From: an uncultured Mycoplasmatota bacterium
Lineage (GTDB): Bacteria; Bacillota_I; Bacilli_A; RF39; UBA660
DNA: 45,800 bases
NCBI GenBank assembly: GCA_946494435.1
Contig: CAMMBO010000002.1
Location: 1-45,800, forward strand
Direction of reading: 5' to 3'
Positions 1-8,391 of this stretch are shown one piece after another. Every line of letters starts with the position of its first letter. The stretch's first letter is position 1. The position numbers and the translations under genes were made by a program. Below the pieces are notes generated by a model. It saw only the letters and a list, made by a program, of their open reading frames with translations. It was not told the DNA's origin and did no database searches.

Positions 1-358
1 GAAAAATTATAAAGATATGTCTATTGTAGATGTAATTAAAAATATTACTGATTTTTCTTCTAGTATATGGCAAGTTCATCCTTTTAGAGAAGGTAATACT
101 AGAACAATAGCTTTATTTATAGAAAAGTATTTAATTAGTTTAGGGTATAATGTATATAAATCTTTATTTAAAGATAAATCAGTATATTTTAGAAATGCTT
201 TAGTAAGAAGTAATTACTTTAATAATGATTTAAATATAAAAGAAGATAAAAGTTATTTAATTAAGTTTTATGAGAATTTATTATTAGGTAAAAATAATAA
301 TTTGCATTCTGAAGATTTAATAGTGAAAGAGTTATTTATTAATGAAACGAGGAAGTAA
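1..358 (+). CDS. Fic family protein, C-terminal part (gene starts before the window)
   Basis: The reading frame is open from the left edge, so the N-terminus is outside the window; the first in-frame ATG at 17 is unlikely to be the true start. The visible part carries the Fic active-site loop HPFREGNTRT at about residues 21-30 after that ATG. The family motif is HPFx(D/E)GNGR, so the catalytic His, the acidic residue, Asn and Arg are present while the second Gly is Thr, a variant. Fic enzymes transfer AMP or another nucleotide monophosphate to a hydroxyl side chain of a target protein, often as toxins. No inhibitory (S/T)xxxE(G/N) helix is visible here. The stop lies just before the next gene (start at 360), so the two are probably co-transcribed. 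The family call is secure; the target and any toxin role are unknown. Confidence 0.85.
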   Translation, partial: KNYKDMSIVDVIKNITDFSSSIWQVHPFREGNTRTIALFIEKYLISLGYNVYKSLFKDKSVYFRNALVRSNYFNNDLNIKEDKSYLIKFYENLLLGKNNNLHSEDLIVKELFINETRK

Positions 359-359
359 T

Positions 360-698
360 ATGAGTGAAGATAATAAGAAAGTAATTAGAGATTTTATTAG
401 TTATTTGAATAGTGATACCATAAAGTATAGTTTTAATAACGGTGGTTGGAGTTATGATAGTAGGGTTTATGATTTTATAAGTTATTGTTATGAAAATGAT
501 ATTGTTTTAAAGTATGATAGCATAGAAGAAAGAAAAGAGTTACAAAAGAAAGATATTGAGGAGATGTCTAAAATGGAATTAAAAAAATATCTATTTGTAT
601 TGTTTAATGGAGAAAGATTTTGTAGTGGTATGATTATGCAAAGTATTAAAAGTGGTAAACTTAGTTTGATATTAAATAAAATATTAAATATGTTTTGA
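360..698 (+). CDS. DUF6508-like small protein, partner of the upstream Fic gene
   Basis: About 112 residues. ATG 360 is chosen over the in-frame ATG 342 because a GAGGAAG ribosome site at about 349-355 lies just before it and the Fic stop (356-358) is immediately upstream. The C-terminal segment LFNGERFCSGMIMQSIKSG, followed by a hydrophobic helix, resembles the GERFC(D/S)G signature of the DUF6508 family; this assignment is from memory of the pattern. No membrane segment or signal peptide is seen. Because it is translated right behind a Fic gene it could be a cognate antitoxin or accessory factor. That is inference from position only, since it does not resemble the known Fic inhibitors VbhA or YhfG. 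Confidence 0.7.
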   Translation: MSEDNKKVIRDFISYLNSDTIKYSFNNGGWSYDSRVYDFISYCYENDIVLKYDSIEERKELQKKDIEEMSKMELKKYLFVLFNGERFCSGMIMQSIKSGKLSLILNKILNMF

Positions 699-736
699 AA
701 ATTATTCTATTATTAATTTATAATAAATACATTTGA

Positions 737-745
737 TGATATAAT
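737..745 (+). promoter_or_regulatory. Extended -10 promoter candidate (TGATATAAT)
   Basis: A perfect TATAAT at 740-745 is preceded by TG one base upstream, giving the extended -10 TGnTATAAT. There is no good -35 box. It lies 21 bases before the GTG start at 767. The same TGATATAAT string recurs before hsdM and at the csn2/CRISPR leader junction. Confidence 0.55.
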
Positions 746-766
746 ATTTCAAATGGAGTGATTAGT

Positions 767-1432
767 GTGTTTTATATGATTATATGTATTGTTATTTTAA
801 TAATAGTTGGTTTATTAAAAAATGTTTATATCTTAAAAACGATTAAACAAGATTATGATTTTATATGTGAATATCACAAAAGGTTTAGCTATTTTTTGGA
901 AAGCATAACTTCTAGAAAAAAATTTAACAATGAACAGTATAATTGGCTAATGCAAAATTTAGATAGAATACAATCTATATTGGGTCCTATAGGGTTAATA
1001 TCTTATACCCAGTTTAATGTTATTTACAATGATGTTCCAATTATTTTAAATTTTTTTAATAATGTATTATCTATTATAAATGACCCATTATCAAATTATG
1101 ACAGTTTTAAATTTATAGAGTGGTGTCAAACTGCTTTTTTAAGAAAAGAAGGAATTTTGAGTCATAAAATAGAAAATATAAAAAAAGAATTGTTTAATCC
1201 TATTTATAACTTAGTAAGTGGTATTAGATTTATATTAGAAATACCTATTAATTTTTTGTATTCTGCTGGTTTATTGTCAAATGCTAACAAAAATAAAATA
1301 GTAGAAGCTTCTTTCTTTAAATTTGTAAGTGGTATTATAACTGTTTTAACACTTTTATCATTGATATTTAGTATTGTTATTGATTTTCCTAGTTTTTTAG
1401 ACACGTTGAAAGATTTTTTTGGTATAAAATAA
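767..1432 (+). CDS. Hypothetical membrane protein with N- and C-terminal transmembrane segments
   Basis: About 221 residues. GTG 767 is preferred over GTG 758 because GGAGTG at 755-760 sits six bases before it. The N-terminus is a strongly hydrophobic segment (MIICIVILIIVGLL) followed by a charged soluble region of about 150 residues. A second hydrophobic stretch lies near the C-terminus (VSGIITVLTLLSLIFSIVI). This suggests a two-pass membrane protein with both ends inserted and a central domain on one face. No enzyme motif is recognised and I do not know the family. It stands alone, with its own extended -10 promoter and a hairpin terminator about 250 bases downstream. Confidence 0.7.
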   Translation: MFYMIICIVILIIVGLLKNVYILKTIKQDYDFICEYHKRFSYFLESITSRKKFNNEQYNWLMQNLDRIQSILGPIGLISYTQFNVIYNDVPIILNFFNNVLSIINDPLSNYDSFKFIEWCQTAFLRKEGILSHKIENIKKELFNPIYNLVSGIRFILEIPINFLYSAGLLSNANKNKIVEASFFKFVSGIITVLTLLSLIFSIVIDFPSFLDTLKDFFGIK

Positions 1433-1450
1433 AAATTATAAAAGTACACA

Positions 1451-1495
1451 TTTACAAAAATTTGAAATTATAGATATTTTAACTCTTTTTGTAAA
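1451..1495. repeat. 10-bp perfect inverted repeat
   Basis: TTTACAAAAA at 1451-1460 is mirrored by TTTTTGTAAA at 1486-1495, with a 25-base loop. It could fold as an AT-only hairpin in the transcript of the upstream membrane-protein gene. The rest of the stretch 1433-1811 holds only the terminator and promoter listed next; I see no gene in it. Confidence 0.4.
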
Positions 1496-1681
1496 AGTAT
1501 ATCCATGAGTTTATAAGCATTAAAAAATATATAGAAAATATATAGACTTTTTAAAATTTTATCTTCTTTTGTTTTTTATATAATGGTAAAGAAGTGCAAT
1601 GTTGATATAAGCTTACAAAAGAAGTAATAACTAAGATTAAAATAACATAGCTGGTATTATATTAATCGTAATAAATGATAT

Positions 1682-1709
1682 AAATTAATTCTTATGAGTT
1701 AATTTTTTT
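1682..1709 (+). terminator. Rho-independent terminator
   Basis: A 10-bp stem AAATTAATTC/GAGTTAATTT (one G-T pair) closes a TTAT loop and runs into seven T residues. It separates the membrane-protein transcript from the hsd operon. Confidence 0.65.
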
Positions 1710-1779
1710 GTTTGTTAGAAAAAAATTGTAATACTGGGTAATCAATAAGCTATCTTTTTATTAAAACAGTAAAAATATA

Positions 1780-1788
1780 TGATATAAT
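1780..1788 (+). promoter_or_regulatory. hsd operon promoter, extended -10 TGATATAAT
   Basis: TG at 1780-1781, one base, then a perfect TATAAT at 1783-1788, 24 bases before the hsdM ATG. No -35 match is evident at the right distance, so this looks like a TGn-dependent promoter. It is identical to the element at 737-745. Confidence 0.6.
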
Positions 1789-1811
1789 GGCATTGGAAGG
1801 TTAGGTGTAGT

Positions 1812-3383
1812 ATGGATAATAAAAAAGAACAGGAAAGAGAAGAATTGCATAAAACAATATGGAAAATTGCAAATGAGTTAAGGGGATCTGTTGATGGTTG
1901 GGATTTTAAACAGTATGTATTAGGTTTGTTATTCTATAGATTTATATCTGAGAATATAGAACATTATGTAAACGGAAATCAAAGAAGAGCTGGAGAAGTG
2001 GATTTTGAATATAGAAATTTACCAGATTATGAAGCTTTAATTGCTAAGAAACAAATACTTGAAGAAAAAGGATTTTTTATCTTGCCAAGTGAATTGTTTT
2101 GTAATGTAAGAAAAGGTGCTAAAAATAATGATAATTTAAATGTTATGATAGCTAATATTTTTGATAATATTGAATCATCTGCAAGAGGTACAGCTTCTGA
2201 AAATGATGTTAAAGGTTTATTTGATGATTTTGATGTTAAAGGAAATAAACTTGGTAATACAGTAGAAGAAAGAAACGAAAAACTAGTTAAGATGCTAGAT
2301 GCTATTGGTGATTTAAAGTTAGGTGATTATCAAGATAATGCTATTGATACATTTGGAGATGCTTATGAGTTTTTGATGACAATGTATGCATCTAATGCTG
2401 GTAAATCAGGAGGAGAGTTCTTTACTCCACAAGAAGTAGGAGAATTACTTGCAAGAATAGTTATCATGGATAAAAAAGAAGTTAATAAGGTATATGATCC
2501 AGCTTGTGGATCAGGTGGCTTACTTCTTAAGTTTGCTAAAATACTTGGAAAAGAAAATGTTAGACAAGGATTTTTTGGACAAGAGATTAATTTAACAACT
2601 TATAACTTAGCTAGAATTAATATGTTTTTACATGATATAAATTATAACCAATTTAATATTGCTAGAGGTGATACTTTAATTCATCCAGAACACTGGGATG
2701 ATGAACCTTTTGATGCTATTGTATCTAATCCTCCATATTCAATTAGATGGGCAGGTAAATCTAATCCGTTACTAATTAATGATGAAAGATTTGCACCTGC
2801 TGGAGTATTAGCACCAGAAAGATTTTCGGATTTAGCATTTACTATGCATATGTTATCTTGGTTAAGTCCTCAAGGTACAGCTGCTATAGTTGAGTTCCCA
2901 GGAGTCTTATATAGAGGTGGAGCAGAACAGAAAATAAGAAAGTATATGGTTGATAATAATTTTGTTGATACAGTTATTCAATTACCATCTGATTTATTTT
3001 TTGGAACATCAATTGCAACTTGTATATTAGTGTTAAAGAAAAATAAGACAGATAATAATATATTGTTTGTGGATGCATCAGAAGAATTTATAAGAAATAC
3101 TAACAAAAATAAGTTATCTAATGAAAATATAAATAATATAATTAATTTACTTAAAGATAGAAAATCAGTAGAAAATAAAGCTTATTTAGCAAGTTATGAA
3201 GAAGTAAAAGATAATGACTATAATATTTCAGTTAATTCATATTTAAAAGTAGTTACAGAAGAAGAAAAAATAGATATAAAAGAATTAAATAAAAAAATAA
3301 AAGAGATAGTAGAAAAAGAAGATGTTTTACGTAAAGAATTAGATAAAATAATAGTAGAATTGGAGTCTGATTCAAATGAGTAG
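1812..3383 (+). CDS. hsdM: Type I restriction-modification DNA methyltransferase subunit M
   Basis: 523 residues, a normal length. The N-terminal helical HsdM domain (about 10-140) is followed by the Rossmann methyltransferase. The SAM-binding motif I, DPACGSGG, is at about residue 232, and the catalytic motif IV, NPPY, at about 306, defines an N6-adenine methyltransferase of the gamma class. HsdM binds HsdS to methylate the bipartite recognition site and, with HsdR, forms the restriction complex. The start follows AGGTG at 1803-1807. The stop overlaps hsdS by 8 bases, so the genes are translationally coupled. No lesion is seen. Confidence 0.97.
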   Translation: MDNKKEQEREELHKTIWKIANELRGSVDGWDFKQYVLGLLFYRFISENIEHYVNGNQRRAGEVDFEYRNLPDYEALIAKKQILEEKGFFILPSELFCNVRKGAKNNDNLNVMIANIFDNIESSARGTASENDVKGLFDDFDVKGNKLGNTVEERNEKLVKMLDAIGDLKLGDYQDNAIDTFGDAYEFLMTMYASNAGKSGGEFFTPQEVGELLARIVIMDKKEVNKVYDPACGSGGLLLKFAKILGKENVRQGFFGQEINLTTYNLARINMFLHDINYNQFNIARGDTLIHPEHWDDEPFDAIVSNPPYSIRWAGKSNPLLINDERFAPAGVLAPERFSDLAFTMHMLSWLSPQGTAAIVEFPGVLYRGGAEQKIRKYMVDNNFVDTVIQLPSDLFFGTSIATCILVLKKNKTDNNILFVDASEEFIRNTNKNKLSNENINNIINLLKDRKSVENKAYLASYEEVKDNDYNISVNSYLKVVTEEEKIDIKELNKKIKEIVEKEDVLRKELDKIIVELESDSNE

Positions 3384-4548
3384 AATAGAAGAATTAATAA
3401 AAGAGAAGTGTCCTAACGAAGTTGAATATAAAAGGTTAAAAGATATATGTGAAATTAAAACTGGGAAAGGAATTACGATAAAAGAATGTGATAAGTGTGG
3501 ATTATATCCTATAATAAGTGGTGGAATTTTGCCTATGGGATATTGCAATAAATTTAATAGAAGGGCAAATACAGTAACAATTTCTAGAGCAGGCACAGCT
3601 GGATATGTAAATTATATATATAATGATTTTTATTTAAATGATAAGTGCTTTTCAATTATACCTATTAATGATATGAATGAAAGATATTTATATTATGCAT
3701 TAAAAAATATGCAAAATAAAATATATTCGTTAAAAAGTTATGGAACAGTTCCTACAGTTACTACTAAAAAAATTGGTAAAGTTAAAATTCCTATACCGCC
3801 AATAGAAGTACAAGAAGAAATAGTTAGAATATTAGATAAATTTAGCGAGTTAGAAGCTGAATTAGAGGCTGAATTAGAGGTGAGAAAGAAGCAATATGAG
3901 TTTTGGCGTGATAAGATTTTAAATCCCCAAAATGCAAATAATGTTTGTAAGTTATCTGAAATTGCTTCAGTAAAAGCAAGAATAGGATGGCAAGGTTTAA
4001 CAAAATCTGAATACTTAACATCAGGTGATTATTATTTAATTACGGGTGTGGATTTTAAAAATGGGGCAGTAGATTTAAAAGGATGCTATTATATTGACAA
4101 AAAAAGATATATTCAAGATAGAAATATTCAAGTAAAAAATGATGATGTTTTAGTAACAAAAGATGGAACTTTGGGGAAAGTAGCTTATGTGGATAATCTA
4201 GATAAACCTGCAACGTTAAATAGTGGTGTTTTTGTAGTTAGAAGTACAACAAACAAAATTACAAATAAATTCTTATACCATTATTTAAGATCATCTTACT
4301 TGATGAATTATGCAAAGACTAGAATTACTGGTGGAACGATTAAACATCTAAATCAGAATATTATGATAGATGTTCCAGTTCCTATATTTCCATTAGAGGT
4401 ACAAAACAAAATAGTCAATATATTAGATAAGTTTGACAAATTAATTAATAATATTAATGAAGGAATTCCTGCAGAAATTGAGGCTAGACGAAAACAATAT
4501 GAATATTATAGGAATAAGTTATTAAGTTTTGATGAAGAGAGTAATTAA
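3376..4548 (+). CDS. hsdS: Type I restriction-modification specificity subunit S
   Basis: 390 residues with the usual two-fold architecture: target recognition domain 1 (about 10-150), a central conserved helix, target recognition domain 2 (about 195-345) and a C-terminal conserved helix. The two conserved regions echo each other: PPIEVQEEIVRILDKF...RKKQYEFWRDKIL and FPLEVQNKIVNILDKF...RRKQYEYYRNKLL. Each target recognition domain reads one half of a split DNA site, and the helices set the spacing. The central helix holds an exact 12-base tandem duplication (3856-3879) encoding AELEAELE. Only one hsdS and no recombinase are visible here, so phase variation by shuffling is not supported. Confidence 0.96.
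   Translation: MSRIEELIKEKCPNEVEYKRLKDICEIKTGKGITIKECDKCGLYPIISGGILPMGYCNKFNRRANTVTISRAGTAGYVNYIYNDFYLNDKCFSIIPINDMNERYLYYALKNMQNKIYSLKSYGTVPTVTTKKIGKVKIPIPPIEVQEEIVRILDKFSELEAELEAELEVRKKQYEFWRDKILNPQNANNVCKLSEIASVKARIGWQGLTKSEYLTSGDYYLITGVDFKNGAVDLKGCYYIDKKRYIQDRNIQVKNDDVLVTKDGTLGKVAYVDNLDKPATLNSGVFVVRSTTNKITNKFLYHYLRSSYLMNYAKTRITGGTIKHLNQNIMIDVPVPIFPLEVQNKIVNILDKFDKLINNINEGIPAEIEARRKQYEYYRNKLLSFDEESN
3856..3879 (+). repeat. Two exact 12-bp tandem repeats in the hsdS central helix
   Basis: GCTGAATTAGAG is repeated twice without a gap, preceded by a third, diverged copy (AGCGAGTTAGAA) at 3844-3855. In frame this reads SELE-AELE-AELE. It sits at the position where the TAEL repeats of EcoR124I-type HsdS proteins control the length of the non-specific spacer. 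Confidence 0.9.
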
Positions 4549-5256
4549 ATGGAAAAATCTAGCGATGAGTATATAAGAAAATTTGAGATCCTATTAAATA
4601 ATAGTAAATTAAAATTTCCACAAGAAGAGAATTTTAAATCAGCTTTAAATAAGATTAAACAGCTAGCTAAAAAAGGCTATCTTTTACCAAATGATGAAAC
4701 AATGGAAGATCATTGGAATTTTCTAAGAAACATTGATAATGAAGCTACACTTAATGAATTATTTATTAATTATTTTGAGTGTGATAATAATTTTGAAAAA
4801 TTAATAGAAAGATTTAATAATAATGAGGCAATGAATAAATTTTATGGTTTGTATAACCAAGCAATCCACTTGTTGGAAAAAGAAATGTTTTCTGGTTCGT
4901 TAATTATTTTATCAGTTTTATATGAAGGAACAGTTAGAGATTTTGTAAATTATGCTGATGGTAGTGATGTGAGTAGTAATATAAATTCTTTTTTAAATAA
5001 AAAATATACAAATAAAAATAGACTCATTTATCAAGATAGAGAAGAGATAAAAATATTTACAAAAATTTTTTTTAAAAAAGTTAATTTTGATAATATGCTA
5101 ACTTCAGATTATTTTAATAGAAATGTTTTATTACATGGAATTGATTATTCAAAAATTTCAAAAGTTGATGTTTTAAAGATGTTAAATGCAATAGATATTT
5201 TAATATTCTTATTATCTGAACACAAAAATATATTGGAGGTAAAGAAAAATGACTAA
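4549..5256 (+). CDS. HEPN-like protein encoded inside the type I R-M operon
   Basis: 235 residues, starting directly after the hsdS stop and overlapping hsdR by 8 bases, so it is translated as part of the operon. I do not recognise it as a standard R-M subunit. The C-terminal third contains YFNRNVLLHG at about residues 188-197. This gives an Arg-x4-His motif (R191, H196) in the N-R-x-x-L-x-H-G style of HEPN domains, followed by a hydrophobic helix (ILIFLLSEH). HEPN proteins are often metal-independent RNases in abortive-infection and toxin systems; PrrC, an anticodon nuclease guarding a type I system, also uses a HEPN-type active site. A guard-type RNase role is inference. An inert structural HEPN protein is an alternative. 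Confidence 0.75.
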   Translation: MEKSSDEYIRKFEILLNNSKLKFPQEENFKSALNKIKQLAKKGYLLPNDETMEDHWNFLRNIDNEATLNELFINYFECDNNFEKLIERFNNNEAMNKFYGLYNQAIHLLEKEMFSGSLIILSVLYEGTVRDFVNYADGSDVSSNINSFLNKKYTNKNRLIYQDREEIKIFTKIFFKKVNFDNMLTSDYFNRNVLLHGIDYSKISKVDVLKMLNAIDILIFLLSEHKNILEVKKND

Positions 5257-8200
5257 TATAAGTATTATGAGCGAAAATGACAATTCTACTGTACTAACAG
5301 AATATAAAGGACTTAATAGAACTTCTACTTTTTATCAAAGTGAGGATGAGTTAGAAAAAGAATTAATTAAGACTCTTGTTAATGAAGGATATGAGTATTT
5401 AAATATTCATAGCGAAGATGAATTAATACTTAATTTAAGAAAACAACTAGAGAAACTAAATCATTATCACTTTACTGATGGAGAATGGGACTCTTTCTTT
5501 ACTAATGTACTTGCTAATAAAAATGATTATATTATAGAAAAAACTAGATTAATTCAAGAAGATTATATTCAGTCTATTACTTTAGATGATGGTAGTTTAA
5601 GAAATATTTACTTAATTGATAAAAATAACATTCATAATAATACTGTTCAAGTTATTAATCAATATGTAAATAATGATGGTAATTATGATAATAGATATGA
5701 TGTTACTATTCTTATAAATGGTCTTCCTTTAGTACATATAGAGTTAAAAAGACGAGGTAAAGACTTAAGAGAAGCTTTTAATCAAATAGAAAGATATCAA
5801 AGAGATTCTTTTTGGGCTAGTAGTGGGTTATATAATTTTGTTCAGATATTTGTTATTAGTAATGGAACTTTAACTAAATATTATTCTAATACTACTAGAG
5901 AGTTTCATATTAATAATAAGACTAAGAGAAAATCTAACTCTTTTGAATTTACTTCTTATTGGGCTGATCAGAAGAATAATGGTATTACTGATTTAATTGA
6001 TTTTGCTAAAACATTTCTTACTAAGCATACTTTATTAAATATTTTAACTAAATACTGTGTATTTACTACTGAAGAGGATTTACTAGTTATGAGACCTTAT
6101 CAGATAGTTGCTACTGAGAAAATATTAAATAGAATTAATATCTCTTATAATAATAAATTTTATGGTACTGTTAAATCTGGTGGCTATATTTGGCATACAA
6201 CCGGTTCTGGAAAAACACTAACTTCATTTAAAACATCTATTCTAGCTAGTAAGCTTCCTTATATAGACAAAGTGTTATTTGTTGTAGATAGGAAAGATTT
6301 AGATTATCAAACTATGAAAGAATATGATAGGTTTAAAGAAGGATGTGCTAATAGTAATTCTAGTACTAAAGTATTAGAACAACAATTAAATGATCCTGAT
6401 GCTAGAATAATTATTACTACTATTCAAAAACTATCTAATTTTGTAAAGAAAAATTTATCTTCAGATGTATTTAATAAACATGTAGTATTTATTTTTGATG
6501 AATGTCATCGTTCTCAGTTTGGAGAGATGCATAAAGCTATTATAAAGAAGTTTAAAAAATATTATATATTTGGCTTTACAGGAACTCCAATATTCCCTGA
6601 AAATGCTAGAACTATTAAAGAAATATCTGAAACTACAGAACAGATATTTGGAGATAGATTACATACATATACAATAGTTAATGCTATAGCTGATAAAAAT
6701 GTATTACCATTTAGATATGAATATGTTAGTAAAGTAGATATAAAAAAGGATGTAAAAGATGAGAAAGTATTTTCTATAGATGAAGAAAAATTTTTTTCTG
6801 ATAAATTTAGAATAACTGCTATAACTAATTATATAATTAAATATTTTAGTACTAAAACTAAGACAAGTGAATCTTATGTTTACTCTACCTTAGATAATGT
6901 AGTAGAGGTTGCTAAAAGAAAAGATAGTAAAGAAATAAAGACAAAGAAAAACGTTAATGGCTTTAATTCTATCTTTGCTGTTTCTAGTATTCCTATGGCT
7001 AAAAGCTATTATGAAGAGTTTAAATTACAACAAGCTCAACTTAATTCAAACTTAAAAGTTGCTTTAATTTATTCTTATGGTGTAAATGGAGAGGATGGAA
7101 TAATTGATGAAAACTCTGAAACAACAGAAGCTTTAAGTACTGATGATAGAAAGTTCTTAGATGATGCTATTAATGATTATAATGAAATGTTTGGAACTTC
7201 TTACGATGCTTCATCAGAGAAATTTCAAAATTATTATAGAGATGTATCTTTAAGAATGAAAAATAGGGAAATAGATATATTAATCGTTGTTAATATGTTT
7301 TTAACAGGTTTTGATGCTAAAACATTAAATACATTATGGGTTGATAAGACTTTAAAATGGCATGGATTAATTCAAGCATTTTCTAGGACTAATAGAATTT
7401 TAAATAGTGTTAAAACGTATGGAAATATAGTATCATTTAGAAATTTAGAAAATAATCTAAATGAAGCATTGGCAAAATTTGGAGATGAAGATGCTAGAGG
7501 TGTAGTGCTTTTAAAACCATATAATGATTATTTTTATGGCTATGAAGATGATAATGGTCATAGCTTTGAAGGATATCAAAGCCTGGTTGAAAAAATGAAA
7601 TCAAAATTTGCTCCAGGCGAGTTACCAGTTGGGGAAAGTGCTGAGAAAGAATATATTAAAATATATGGAGCGATTTTAAAAGTTACTAATATCTTATCTT
7701 CATTTGACCAGTTTAAAGATGAAGAATTATTAAGTGATAGAGATAAACAAGATTATCAAGGTATTTATCTTGACTTATATAATAGTTTTAGAAATAAAGC
7801 TAAACATGATAAAAAAGATATTACTGATGATATAGTATTTGAAATGGAATTAATTAAATCTATAGAAGTTAATATCGATTATATTTTAGCATTAGTAAAA
7901 AAATATCATGATAGCAATATGGAAGATAAGGAAGTTCTTGTTACTATTAATAAAGCAATTATGGCTAGTCCTGATTTAAGAAATAAAAAAGATTTAATAT
8001 TAGCATTTATTGATTCTTTAAATGCAAGTTCTGATGTATATTCTGATTTTGAAGATTTTATGAATAGTAAAAAGAAAGAAGAACTAGATAAAATTATTGC
8101 TGAAGAAAATCTAGATAGTGAAAAAACTTATAAATTTATAAAGAAATCTTTTGAACAAGGCAAAGTAGAAACAAATGGAACAGAAATATCTGATATGCTT

Positions 8201-8317
8201 CCACCTATGTCGATGTTTTCAAAAGATAATAATAGAGAGATAAAGAAAACTAAAGTAATAGATAGATTATTAGAGTTTTTTGATAAGTTTTTTAATATTT
8301 CAAGTAATAAAATTTAA
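5249..8317 (+). CDS. hsdR: Type I restriction enzyme subunit R (endonuclease and translocase)
   Basis: 1022 residues, typical for the family. The N-terminal nuclease domain shows PLVHIELKRRG at about residue 165, the acidic and ExK elements of a PD-(D/E)xK fold. Two RecA-like motor domains follow: Walker A HTTGSGKT near 315, Walker B DECH near 417, motif III TGTP near 444, and motif VI QAFSRTNR near 708. HsdR translocates DNA and cuts at a distance when the site is unmethylated. The start at 5249 is supported by GGAGGT at 5235-5240. All key motifs are intact and the C-terminal helical HsdM-docking region is present, so the system is likely functional. Confidence 0.97.
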   Translation: MTNISIMSENDNSTVLTEYKGLNRTSTFYQSEDELEKELIKTLVNEGYEYLNIHSEDELILNLRKQLEKLNHYHFTDGEWDSFFTNVLANKNDYIIEKTRLIQEDYIQSITLDDGSLRNIYLIDKNNIHNNTVQVINQYVNNDGNYDNRYDVTILINGLPLVHIELKRRGKDLREAFNQIERYQRDSFWASSGLYNFVQIFVISNGTLTKYYSNTTREFHINNKTKRKSNSFEFTSYWADQKNNGITDLIDFAKTFLTKHTLLNILTKYCVFTTEEDLLVMRPYQIVATEKILNRINISYNNKFYGTVKSGGYIWHTTGSGKTLTSFKTSILASKLPYIDKVLFVVDRKDLDYQTMKEYDRFKEGCANSNSSTKVLEQQLNDPDARIIITTIQKLSNFVKKNLSSDVFNKHVVFIFDECHRSQFGEMHKAIIKKFKKYYIFGFTGTPIFPENARTIKEISETTEQIFGDRLHTYTIVNAIADKNVLPFRYEYVSKVDIKKDVKDEKVFSIDEEKFFSDKFRITAITNYIIKYFSTKTKTSESYVYSTLDNVVEVAKRKDSKEIKTKKNVNGFNSIFAVSSIPMAKSYYEEFKLQQAQLNSNLKVALIYSYGVNGEDGIIDENSETTEALSTDDRKFLDDAINDYNEMFGTSYDASSEKFQNYYRDVSLRMKNREIDILIVVNMFLTGFDAKTLNTLWVDKTLKWHGLIQAFSRTNRILNSVKTYGNIVSFRNLENNLNEALAKFGDEDARGVVLLKPYNDYFYGYEDDNGHSFEGYQSLVEKMKSKFAPGELPVGESAEKEYIKIYGAILKVTNILSSFDQFKDEELLSDRDKQDYQGIYLDLYNSFRNKAKHDKKDITDDIVFEMELIKSIEVNIDYILALVKKYHDSNMEDKEVLVTINKAIMASPDLRNKKDLILAFIDSLNASSDVYSDFEDFMNSKKKEELDKIIAEENLDSEKTYKFIKKSFEQGKVETNGTEISDMLPPMSMFSKDNNREIKKTKVIDRLLEFFDKFFNISSNKI

Positions 8318-8391
8318 AATAAGATATTCATTTATCAGAATATAGAAAATAATCTGTAACATTTTTAAAGATAAAAAGGAAGGTGAAAAGT

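Noticed and set aside
3376..4548. Phase-variable hsdS by inversion.
   Set aside because: There is only one hsdS gene, no partial copies and no site-specific recombinase in the window.
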